DNA from: Actinomycetota bacterium
Lineage (GTDB): Bacteria > Actinomycetota > Actinomycetes > Streptosporangiales > Streptosporangiaceae
Length of the DNA: 25,047 nucleotides
Direction: 5' to 3'
Assembly (NCBI GenBank): GCA_003168295.1
Contig: PMST01000531.1
Location: 7,495 to 32,541 of the forward strand
A program made the position numbers and the translations under genes. Below the pieces are notes generated by a model that saw only the letters and a list, made by a program, of their open reading frames with translations, was not told the origin of the DNA and did no database searches. Below, in pieces: positions 16,406 through 23,287 of this stretch. Numbering within the stretch: position 1 is the stretch's first letter; each line of letters starts with the position of its first letter.

Positions 16406-17518
16406 ATGAACGACCTCACGCCGAGTTACGAGCCCGACGTCGGCCAGGTGATTCTCGAGGGCCGCCCGGCCGGGCCGGCCGGCGAGGCCGGGCTCGTGCC
16501 GGTGACAGGCGTGGACCTGGCCTTCGACCGAGGGGACGGGCATCTGATCCGGGTGGTGGCGGATGCCCCCGACCAGACCACGGCGGCGCTGCTGACCCGC
16601 CTGTTCGGCCCGCAGGCCGCTTGCGTCCTCGACGAACTGGTCACCAGTGCGGCAGAGCCGGGCGCCCGGGTGCCCGCGCTGTCGCCCGAGCCGGTTCTGT
16701 GCGCGGCGCTGTCCAGCCTGGCCCGCCTCGACGCGGCCCGGGACACCAGTCCGGCACCGCGGCGCTCGCCCTGGTGGGCGGCCGAGGCCGCGGTGCTCGC
16801 CGAACAGGCTGGCCTGCACGACCGGGCCCGTGCCGAAACCGGCCGCCTGCGGAGCGGCATCGTGCCGCACCGGCCGTGTACCCCTGAGCTGGACGTCGCC
16901 GCTGAGGTGGAGGAACTGGAGAAGGACTCGGTGCGACGGCCCGGGCTGAACTGGATGCTCGATCTGGCCCTGGTCCCGGCCGGGCTCTTCCGGCCGGGGT
17001 TGTCCCCGCACACCGACCTGCTCGTCCGGCATGAAGGCGGCGCCGGCTTCGTGGCGGTGGAGGCCGTGCTGGCGCCCGGCGCGGATGTCGCGGACGCCGG
17101 CCGGTGCCAGGCCCGGCTGGTCGACCCGGCGGTGCGGCGGGTCCTGGCTCAGGCGGACTGCCAGCTGACGGAATCCCGGATCCGGGCGGAGCTACGGCTC
17201 CCGTTCCCGCGGGACGAGCTCGACGGAGCCTGGATCGAGGTGGTCGAGGGGCCGCATCGTCCGGTTCGCAGCGCCAAGGCACACCTGATCCGGCGGGCGC
17301 TGCGCTGGGCGGACGCGGCGCTGCGGGCCGAACGCGCCCCGGCGGGCCTCGCGCCGCAGTCGACCGCCGAGGACTGGACGGCGCTTTCCGTCATCGCCTG
17401 GCAGCGGTGCCGTCACGACTGGGCCGCGGCCGGCGACTCCGCCCGGGCCACGGCCCCACCGGTCCCGGGTGCCCAGGCTCCCGGCCCGGCCTACCTGGCC
17501 GAGGTCCTGGGCTACTGA
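16406..17518 (+). CDS. Hypothetical 370-residue soluble protein
   Basis: I do not recognise this protein. It has no signal peptide and no membrane segment. The first 55 residues (PSYEPDVGQVILEG, then GVDLAFDRGDGHLIRVV) faintly resemble the small DUF2283 beta domain; this is only a resemblance. The middle (about 115-165) is helical and Ala-rich (SPWWAAEAAVLAEQAGLHDRA). Residues 205-310 contain a more regular stretch (FVAVEAVLAPG, then RIRAELRLPFPRDELDGAWIEVVEG and KAHLIRRALRWADAALRAE). The codon pattern is strongly GC-biased, so it is a real gene. It lies 111 bp after the first four-TM gene on the same strand and ends just before a strong bidirectional terminator, so it probably closes the operon begun at 14701. 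Confidence 0.7.
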   Translation: MNDLTPSYEPDVGQVILEGRPAGPAGEAGLVPVTGVDLAFDRGDGHLIRVVADAPDQTTAALLTRLFGPQAACVLDELVTSAAEPGARVPALSPEPVLCAALSSLARLDAARDTSPAPRRSPWWAAEAAVLAEQAGLHDRARAETGRLRSGIVPHRPCTPELDVAAEVEELEKDSVRRPGLNWMLDLALVPAGLFRPGLSPHTDLLVRHEGGAGFVAVEAVLAPGADVADAGRCQARLVDPAVRRVLAQADCQLTESRIRAELRLPFPRDELDGAWIEVVEGPHRPVRSAKAHLIRRALRWADAALRAERAPAGLAPQSTAEDWTALSVIAWQRCRHDWAAAGDSARATAPPVPGAQAPGPAYLAEVLGY

Positions 17519-17524
17519 ACGACG

Positions 17525-17556
17525 CCGCCGGGCCAGCGAGGCCGCTGGCCCGGCGG
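17525..17556. terminator. Bidirectional hairpin terminator between convergent genes
   Basis: CCGCCGGGCCAGCG (17525-17538) pairs perfectly with CGCTGGCCCGGCGG (17543-17556) around the 4-base loop AGGC. The 14-bp stem begins six bases after the stop of the plus-strand gene and lies 14 bases past the end of the minus-strand OmpA-type gene. It can serve both directions. There is no U-run, as usual for this GC content. Confidence 0.85.
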
Positions 17557-17570
17557 TTGAGACCTAGGCG

Positions 17571-18719
17571 TCAGGACGCCTCGATGACGACGGTCACGCG
17601 GCGGTTCAGACCCGAGCCGCCCGAGACGACCGGGTCGCCGGCCCCGTGCCCCACGATGATCAGCGAGGCGGCCGGGACACCGCGGGACTCGAAGAAGGCG
17701 GCCACGGCCGAGGCCCGCTCGTACGACAGCGTGTAGTTCATCTCGGCGGTACCCGGCGCCGACGCGAAGCCGTTGATGACCGCGGTCACCCCCGCTCCGT
17801 GCAGGCGGGGCAGGAGCGCGGTGAGCTGGGCGACGGCCCTGGGGCTCAGGACGGCGCTGGCGTTGGCGAACAGCACCGGCGCCGAGACGGAGTCGCGTCT
17901 CCCGCCCTGGCTCAGGCCGGCCGTGACCAGCGCGGCGAGCTGCGCGCCTGTCACCTCCGGCCCGACCACGGCGGCCTGGGCGGCGCCGGCCGCCAGCAGG
18001 TCCGCCTGGGCGGCGCTGGCCACGGCCGCGGTCGGCAGGAACGGGGTGACGACGAGGACCGTGTCGCCGGTCAGTTCGCCCGCTGGCGGCCGGCCGGCCA
18101 GGTTCGGCGTGTACAGCACGAGCACGCGACGGCTGCCGAAGACGTTGCCGTCCTCCTCCTCGAGGCCGGCCAGGGCGCTGGCCGCGTCCGCGCTCTCCGC
18201 GACCAGGCTGTCCGCCGGACCTGGCGGGTCGGCCAGCCGATCGGTCCTGGCCGAAAGCCCCAGACCGCGCAGCCACGCGGTCATCGTGTCCCGGCCCTGG
18301 TTCGCCTCGGCCCGCCGCTGTGCGGCGAGCACGCCACGCCAGTGCTTGAGGCGGCTGGCGTACTGCGCGGCCAGGTAGCTGGTCGCGCCCTTCCCGGGCG
18401 CGCCCGGCCGCCCCGCGACTACGACCGTGGGCGGAGCGGGAGCCGTCGAGCTGAGAACGGCCCGCGGCTGCGCACCCGCCTGCAGGACGGTGAGGTCCTC
18501 CCGCGGCCGCGCAGTCGCGGTCACCAAGCCGGAGAGTGAGGGGCCGAAGGCCGGCCCGTTCAGCACCGCCAGCAGCGCCGAAGGCGCCACGTCCTGGGTG
18601 ATCGTGACCGGCGGGCCGGCCGAGGGGGCCGCGGCCGGCCCGCCGACGTCCAGCGACCGGCAGCCGGCCAGGGCTACGGCCACGCTCACAACCCCGCCCC
18701 ACTGGATGATCTTCCTCAC
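17571..18719 (-). CDS. OmpA-domain lipoprotein
   Basis: From GTG 18719 (TAGGAGG seven bases upstream) this is a 382-residue protein. A longer frame to 18773 has no ribosome site and would spoil the signal peptide. Residues 1-20 are a lipoprotein signal with lipobox ALAGC. A Pro/Ala-rich linker follows, then a long Ala-rich middle region without a recognised domain. The last 100 residues are an OmpA C-terminal peptidoglycan-binding domain: VLFANASAVLSPRAVAQL, INGFASAPG, NYTLSYERASAVAAFFESRGV and a final GGSGLNRRVTVVIE. The product should be anchored to the outer face of the cytoplasmic membrane and hold the cell wall. It is convergent with the 370-residue gene and divergent from the second four-TM gene, with which it shares a 160-bp upstream region. 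Confidence 0.88.
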   Translation of the reverse strand: MRKIIQWGGVVSVAVALAGCRSLDVGGPAAAPSAGPPVTITQDVAPSALLAVLNGPAFGPSLSGLVTATARPREDLTVLQAGAQPRAVLSSTAPAPPTVVVAGRPGAPGKGATSYLAAQYASRLKHWRGVLAAQRRAEANQGRDTMTAWLRGLGLSARTDRLADPPGPADSLVAESADAASALAGLEEEDGNVFGSRRVLVLYTPNLAGRPPAGELTGDTVLVVTPFLPTAAVASAAQADLLAAGAAQAAVVGPEVTGAQLAALVTAGLSQGGRRDSVSAPVLFANASAVLSPRAVAQLTALLPRLHGAGVTAVINGFASAPGTAEMNYTLSYERASAVAAFFESRGVPAASLIIVGHGAGDPVVSGGSGLNRRVTVVIEAS

Positions 18720-18800
18720 GTCGATCCTCCTACGCCAGGTCCCGCGGCCAGGCCGCGCGACGTCTGTTCTCACCAGTGATGAGGACAGGCCAGCGCGGGG

Positions 18801-18823
18801 CTGACACCCTCGGCCGGTGTCAG
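18801..18823. promoter_or_regulatory. Inverted repeat in the OmpA-lipoprotein/four-TM divergent gap
   Basis: CTGACACC (18801-18808) and GGTGTCAG (18816-18823) are perfect 8-bp arms with a 7-base spacer, in the middle of the gap between two divergently read genes. An operator acting on both is the simplest reading. A hairpin in the leader of the plus-strand gene is the alternative. I could not pick -10/-35 hexamers with confidence. Confidence 0.5.
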
Positions 18824-18878
18824 GTGACCGGGTCCGGCGCCTCTATGCAGGTAACCCAGGGCAGAAGGAGGAACGACA

Positions 18879-19691
18879 GTGCTGCCAGGTAACCCGCGAA
18901 CCCCATCGCAGATCCTGGGCGAGTTGCTGACCGGTCACCCAGAGGCCGCCAGCCTGCTCGCCGAGGCTAGCCACCGCCGGGCGCTGGCGCGCAGCTCCGC
19001 GGCGAACGCCGGCCAGGCGTTCGCCGCGGCCCAGGCCGCCCGGCTCGGCTACACCGAACTCCGGCACCGGCTCGATCCGCGCCTGCGCCGCACCGTCGGC
19101 TTCGGCGCGGGACTGGTCGTGCTGTTGCTGCTGAGCGCCGGGATGACGCTGCTTGACGGCATCGAGCTGGGCGGGATGTGGTCACTGCCAGCGGACCTCG
19201 CCGCCACCGCGATGTGGCTGACCGGAGCCTGGCTGGCCGCGGTGGCCAGCCGGGAACGGCGCTGGCCCCTAGTCATCGCCGGGGTCGCCGCAGCCGCGCT
19301 GCTCAGCTTGCTGCTCATGTCCTTGCACGGCCTGGGATCCGGTCCGGGCAGGCCAGCGTCCCGCGAGAGCTTGCTGCTCGGAGTCCTCGCCGGCGTGGCG
19401 TTGTTCGTCCTCGTAATCGGCGCGGCCGTACTCATGGCTCACGTGGAATCCGGCTCCTTGTTCCGGGCCCGGCGGCGCTGGCACCGGGCCCGGGCCGCTC
19501 ACGAGGTGGCGGTCCGGCTGGAGCAGGATGACGAGCAGGCCATGGCGGTCGCGGCGCAGGCCTGGCTCAGCTTGGTCCGCGCCCAGGTGAGCACGAGCGT
19601 CGACGACGAGCACCTCGCCCGTCAGACCGTGGCCCTGGCTACGGCGCTGCTGGAGAGCGGCCGACCGCAACTCCCCGGTCCGGAGCCGTAG
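18879..19691 (+). CDS. Four-TM protein, distant paralogue of the 15431-16294 product
   Basis: This 270-residue protein starts at GTG after AGAAGGAGG, a strong ribosome site. The layout is an Ala-rich N-terminal helix (about 20-60, with LTGHPEAASLLAEASHRR), membrane helices near 72-94, 104-123, 130-149 and 164-188, then a charged helix (195-225: ARRRWHRARAAHEVAVRLEQ) and a helical tail. The order and several short motifs match the product of 15431-16294: HPE, GF.xG..VVLL.....LD.I.L at TM1 and (R/G)ESLL leading into TM4. No named family is recognised. Its last 53 bp overlap the convergent efflux-pump gene. Regulation is probably shared with the divergent OmpA-type lipoprotein. Confidence 0.7.
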   Translation: MLPGNPRTPSQILGELLTGHPEAASLLAEASHRRALARSSAANAGQAFAAAQAARLGYTELRHRLDPRLRRTVGFGAGLVVLLLLSAGMTLLDGIELGGMWSLPADLAATAMWLTGAWLAAVASRERRWPLVIAGVAAAALLSLLLMSLHGLGSGPGRPASRESLLLGVLAGVALFVLVIGAAVLMAHVESGSLFRARRRWHRARAAHEVAVRLEQDDEQAMAVAAQAWLSLVRAQVSTSVDDEHLARQTVALATALLESGRPQLPGPEP

Positions 19692-21129
19692 CGGCGGTGG
19701 CCGGCTCGGTCTCGGCCGTCGGTTCGTCGCGCGGGCGGCGTGGCAGCGCGCAGACGAGCACCAGGAGCACGGCCGCGACACCGAGCTGGATCATCAGGCA
19801 CTCGCGGATGGCTGCGGTGAAGCCGGACCGGCCCAGCGTGCTGAAAAAGACAGTGCCGATCGCGGCCACGCCGATCGCGCTGGCCAGCTGCTGGGCCGCG
19901 TTCAGGACGCCGGAGGCCGAGCCCACTTCGTGGTCGGAGACCGAGGCCAGGATGAAGTCGAACAGCGGCGAGATGAGCATGCCGATGCCGGCGCCGAGCA
20001 GGAGCTGGGCGCCGATGAGCTCAGCCGAGCTGGTCGCCAGCCCATGCGCACCGATGATGCTGCGCAGCCACCAGGTCCCGGCGGCGATGAGCACCGCGGC
20101 GACCTGGAGTGCGCCGCGGCCGAGGCGAGGCACGACAGCCGTGGCGGCGGCGACCGCGCCGGCCACCGAGCCTGCGGCGAACGGCGCGAGCGTCAGGCCG
20201 GCGTGGACGGCCGAGAAATGCTCGCCGAACTGCAGGTACAGGGTGAGCGCAAGCAGGGTTCCGGCCATCCCGGCGAAGAAGACGATCACGCAGGCGAGCC
20301 CGGCACTATAGCCGCGGTGCCGGAAGACGCTGGTCTCGATGAGGGTGCCGCGACCCCGCAGGCCTCGGCTACGGCTCCAGGCGGCCAGCAGCCCGGCTGT
20401 CAGCAAGCTCGCCGCCATCATCAGGTAAGTCCAGGCGGGCCAGCCTGCCTCACGGCCCTGGATCAGCGGATAGATGAGCAGGCCCATCGCGGCCGCTGCG
20501 AGCACGGTGCCCAGGCTGTCCGGGCGCGGTGCCCGCGCCGCGCGGGACTCCGGCATGATCCGGGCGGCGCCGATCGCCGCGGCCACGGCCACCGGCAGGT
20601 TGACCAAGAAGATGAGCCGCCATCCCGTGCCGAAGGCGTCGAGGCTGACCAGGGCGCCTCCGATGATCGGCCCGAGCACCGCGGAGAGCCCGATGACCGG
20701 GCCGAAGAAGGCAAAGGCACGGCCTAGTTCGGCGGGGGCGAAGACGTCCCGGATGATGCCGAGACCCTGCGGGATGAGCAGCGCGGCGGCGGCGCCCTGC
20801 GCGAGGCGGCAGCTGATCAGCATGGCCGGGCCGACCGACAGGGCGGCGGCCAGCGAAGCGGCGGCGAAGCCCGCGGATCCGGCCACGAACAGGCGCTTGC
20901 GCCCGTACCGGTCACCGAGCCTGGCTCCGGTGATCAGGCCGACGGCAAAGGCCAGGGCGTAACCGCTGATGATCCACTGCAACGCGGCCGTGCTGGCTTG
21001 CAGGTCGTTCCTGATCGTGGGCGCCGCGACGTTCACGATCGAGCCGTCCAGCAGGTCCATGCACTCCGCGGCCAGCACCAGGGCCAGCACGGCCCATCGG
21101 TGCCGATAGCCGCTGTCGACCTCAGCCAT
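19639..21129 (-). CDS. DHA2-type MFS drug efflux transporter (14 TM)
   Basis: This 496-residue major facilitator protein is of the EmrB/QacA (DHA2) group. The TM1 motif is ECMDLLDGSIVNVAAPTI, with the Asp typical of proton/drug antiporters. Motif A is GDRYGRKR near 71-78. Motif C-like glycines occur in GPVIGLSAVLGPIIGGALV (TM5), and the hydrophobic pattern is consistent with 14 helices. It should export a toxic compound using the proton gradient. AAAGAGG lies eight bases before the ATG. It diverges from a TetR gene over a 13-bp inverted repeat, so substrate-induced release of that repressor is the expected control. Its 3' end overlaps the convergent four-TM gene by 53 bp. Confidence 0.92.
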   Translation of the reverse strand: MAEVDSGYRHRWAVLALVLAAECMDLLDGSIVNVAAPTIRNDLQASTAALQWIISGYALAFAVGLITGARLGDRYGRKRLFVAGSAGFAAASLAAALSVGPAMLISCRLAQGAAAALLIPQGLGIIRDVFAPAELGRAFAFFGPVIGLSAVLGPIIGGALVSLDAFGTGWRLIFLVNLPVAVAAAIGAARIMPESRAARAPRPDSLGTVLAAAAMGLLIYPLIQGREAGWPAWTYLMMAASLLTAGLLAAWSRSRGLRGRGTLIETSVFRHRGYSAGLACVIVFFAGMAGTLLALTLYLQFGEHFSAVHAGLTLAPFAAGSVAGAVAAATAVVPRLGRGALQVAAVLIAAGTWWLRSIIGAHGLATSSAELIGAQLLLGAGIGMLISPLFDFILASVSDHEVGSASGVLNAAQQLASAIGVAAIGTVFFSTLGRSGFTAAIRECLMIQLGVAAVLLVLVCALPRRPRDEPTAETEPATAATAPDRGVAVGRSPAAP

Positions 21130-21158
21130 TATCCGTACCTCTTTCCGATCATCGTTCC

Positions 21159-21199
21159 GAACAGTGTTCGTTGAGGGATTACGAACACTGTTCTACACT
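21159..21199. promoter_or_regulatory. TetR operator and leaderless tetR-family promoter
   Basis: GAACAGTGTTCGT (21159-21171) and ACGAACACTGTTC (21181-21193) are perfect 13-bp inverted arms with a 9-base spacer. Each arm also contains its own short palindrome GAACA-N-TGTTC, centred 24 bp apart, so two repressor dimers could bind. A plus-strand promoter TTGAGG (21171-21176), 17 bases, TACACT (21194-21199) overlaps the right arm and ends six bases before the ATG at 21206. Bound repressor should block both this promoter and the one for the efflux gene. Confidence 0.8.
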
Positions 21200-21205
21200 G
21201 CTGGC

Positions 21206-22003
21206 ATGCCTGCGTCAAGCAAGCGGGAACAGCCGGCCGGCCAGCCCCGGCCCAGCCCGGTCACCACGGGTGGCCGGGCCGCGCTCCCGGCCGCCCCGCC
21301 GCGGGTGGCCAGGCGCAGCTCCGCGGCCGGACGGAAGCCCACGCTGTCCGTCCCGGTGATCGTGGCCGCGGCGATCGAAGTCCTGGACGAGGCGGGCTTC
21401 GCCGGGCTGTCCATGCGCCGGGTAGCCGACCGGCTCGGTACCGGCGCGGCCTCGCTCTACGCCCACGTCTCCGGCCGCGAGGAACTGCTGGAACTGGTCT
21501 TCGACGCCCTGGTCGGCCAGGTCAAGCTGGAAGATCCCGATCCGGCCAGGTGGCGCGAGCAACTGCACCGGCTGATGCGGGACCTGCGCGACATCCTGGC
21601 CTCGCACACCGATGCCGCCCTGGCCGGGCTCGGGCGGGTGCCCACGGCACCGCAAACCCTGGCCGCCGCCGAGGTGCTGACGGGAGTGCTGCGGGCCGGC
21701 GGACTGTCCGACCGGGTCATCGCCCTCGGCTTCGACCAGCTCGTCCTGTACGTATCGGCGTTCGCACATGAGGCAGGCCTTTACCGCAAGGCCGACCCAG
21801 CCGAAGTCGAACGCTACTTCGCCGGGGTTCATGCCTTCTACGCCACGTTGCCCCCGGACCGGTACCCGGTGCTGTCCGCCATAGCTCCGGCCATGACCGG
21901 GGCAGCTGCCGACGACCGCTTCGAGTTCGGGCTGAACGTGCTCATCGCAGGGTTCGAGGCAGCCAGCGCCGCCGAGGCGGCGGCGGGTAAGCCGCGAGGA
22001 TGA
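21206..22003 (+). CDS. TetR-family transcriptional repressor
   Basis: This TetR-type repressor has 265 residues from the ATG at 21206. A GTG at 21164 lies inside the operator and upstream of the inferred transcript start, so it is rejected. A Pro/Ala/Arg-rich N-terminal extension of about 45 residues precedes the DNA-binding domain (VIVAAAIEVLDEAGFAGLSM, then RVADRLGTGAASLYAHVSGR). The C-terminal ligand-binding domain begins LLELVFDALVG and resembles that of the tetracycline-repressor subgroup. It most likely represses the divergent DHA2 efflux gene and itself through the 13-bp inverted repeat between them, and responds to a transported compound. No ribosome site precedes the ATG, matching a leaderless transcript. 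Confidence 0.92.
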   Translation: MPASSKREQPAGQPRPSPVTTGGRAALPAAPPRVARRSSAAGRKPTLSVPVIVAAAIEVLDEAGFAGLSMRRVADRLGTGAASLYAHVSGREELLELVFDALVGQVKLEDPDPARWREQLHRLMRDLRDILASHTDAALAGLGRVPTAPQTLAAAEVLTGVLRAGGLSDRVIALGFDQLVLYVSAFAHEAGLYRKADPAEVERYFAGVHAFYATLPPDRYPVLSAIAPAMTGAAADDRFEFGLNVLIAGFEAASAAEAAAGKPRG

Positions 22004-22166
22004 CCCGCACCACGCGATTCGGTTCTGTCGCTGCTGGTGTTGTCAGCTGCCACCGATACGGAGACTCCGGCGCCGGGAAAGTGACGGCCGCCGGCCGCCC
22101 AGTTCGCGCCGCGGCCGGAATCTGTATCGGAAGTGCGGCAAAGGCGCAGGAGAGGGGTGACGCTAG

Positions 22167-23183
22167 GTGGGAGCGATGACAGCGGACGTGATCGACCGGG
22201 CGCGGGCTGGTGATGGCGACGCGTTCCGCGAGCTGACCGAGCCGTACCGGCGAGAGCTGCAGGTGCACTGCTACCGGATGCTCGGATCGTTCGCCGACGC
22301 CGAGGACGCCCTGCAGGACACGCTGCTGGACGCCTGGCAGGGCCTGGCCGGTTTCCAGGGGCGGGCCTCGCTCCGCACCTGGCTGTACCGGATCGCCACT
22401 AACCGGTGCCTCAAGGCCCGCCGCTCGGCCAGCCGGCGCCCGGCCAAGGAGTGGGATGTGCCGGGCGTGCAACCACCCGAACCGACGCGGCTCGGCGAGG
22501 TCGTCTGGCTGGAGCCGTTTCCGGATGCTCTCCTCCACGGTGCGGTCGACGTACCGCCTGGCCCTGAGGCTCGTTTCGAGCAGACCGAGTCGATCTCGCT
22601 GGCTTTCGTGACGGCGCTTCAGCTTCTTCCGCCGCGCCAGCTCGCCGTACTCGTCCTGCGCGATGTGCTCGGATTCCACGCCAACGAGGTGGCCGAGATG
22701 CTGGATTCGAGCACCGAGTCGGTCACCAGCGCTCTCAAGCGGGCGCGGGCCAGCCTGCAGCGCCGTCAGCCGACCAGCGCCGGCCGCGAGCCGCCGCCCG
22801 TGGCCGGGTCACCGGCCGAGGAGGCGCTCGTGGCTAAGTTCGCCCGCGCGTACGAAGCTGCCGATCTCGACGCGCTGGTGGCCCTGCTGACCGACGACGT
22901 CTTCATGTCCATGCCGCCCATGCCCTTCGAATACGAAGGCCGCGATGCCGTAGCCAGCTTCTGCGCCCTCCTTTTCGGCGCCGACCGCACATACGAGCTT
23001 GTGCCGGCCCGCGCGAACGGCCAGCCGGCGTTCGGGTTCTATGTCCAGGCCCCTGGCGGTATCCGGCACGCGACCGGCTTCGTCGTGCTCACCCTCGCCG
23101 GCCATCGGATCTGCGCCATGACCCGGTTCGAGAACAGCGTGCTGCCCCGGTTTAACCTGCCGCGATCGCTCCCCAGCCGATAG
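22167..23183 (+). CDS. ECF sigma factor with C-terminal SnoaL-like domain
   Basis: This 338-residue sigma-70 family protein has region 2 at about 15-85 (FRELTEPYRRELQVHCYRML, DAEDALQDTLLDAW, ASLRTWLYRIATNRCL). A linker with EVVWLEPFPDALL follows. Region 4 is at about 150-195 (LPPRQLAVLVLRDVLGFHANE, ESVTSALKRARASL), and a SnoaL/NTF2-like tail from about 205 (KFARAYEAADLDALVALLTDD, MPPMPFEYEGRDAV). This is the layout of the actinobacterial SigG-like group, in which the tail modulates activity instead of a separate anti-sigma factor. No anti-sigma gene is adjacent. The GTG at 22167 has AGGAGAGGGG nine bases upstream; an ATG at 22176 is the alternative. Confidence 0.92.
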   Translation: MGAMTADVIDRARAGDGDAFRELTEPYRRELQVHCYRMLGSFADAEDALQDTLLDAWQGLAGFQGRASLRTWLYRIATNRCLKARRSASRRPAKEWDVPGVQPPEPTRLGEVVWLEPFPDALLHGAVDVPPGPEARFEQTESISLAFVTALQLLPPRQLAVLVLRDVLGFHANEVAEMLDSSTESVTSALKRARASLQRRQPTSAGREPPPVAGSPAEEALVAKFARAYEAADLDALVALLTDDVFMSMPPMPFEYEGRDAVASFCALLFGADRTYELVPARANGQPAFGFYVQAPGGIRHATGFVVLTLAGHRICAMTRFENSVLPRFNLPRSLPSR

Positions 23184-23189
23184 CGGACA

Positions 23190-23287
23190 GCGGCCTCGGG
23201 CAGGCCGAGGAGGCGGGTGCAGATGCCGACGACCGCTCTAGCCCCGGTGACGATCGCAACCTTGCCGGCCAGCTGGCCCGTGCTCAG
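23190..23287 (-). pseudogene. Remnant of an SDR gene N-terminus downstream of the thiolase
   Basis: Immediately after the thiolase, overlapping its stop codon, the minus strand reads (L)STGQLAGKVAIVTGAR, which is the usual first strand and start of the cofactor loop of a short-chain dehydrogenase. The expected glycine-rich continuation (for example GIGRA) is absent: the frame goes on as AVVGICTRLLGLPE and then into unrelated sequence over the sigma-factor 3' end. The first codon is CTG where ATG would be expected. SDR genes often follow SCP-x thiolases in acyl-CoA or steroid degradation operons. A deletion that removed the rest of such a gene fits, but the match is only about 16 residues. Confidence 0.5.
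23194..23210. terminator. Weak hairpin between sigma factor and thiolase genes
   Basis: CCTCGG (23194-23199) pairs with CCGAGG (23205-23210) across five bases, ten bases past the sigma-factor stop. It is a short stem and could be a modest terminator for the plus-strand gene, or chance in GC-rich DNA. Confidence 0.3.

Noticed and set aside
17512..18702. 396-residue minus-strand frame within the OmpA-lipoprotein gene
   Set aside because: It is a shifted frame, rich in Arg/Gly/Ala, overlapping a gene with a signal peptide, lipobox and OmpA domain.
21164..21205. Upstream GTG start for the TetR-family gene
   Set aside because: It lies in the operator and upstream of the inferred transcript start; the ATG at 21206 fits a leaderless mRNA.
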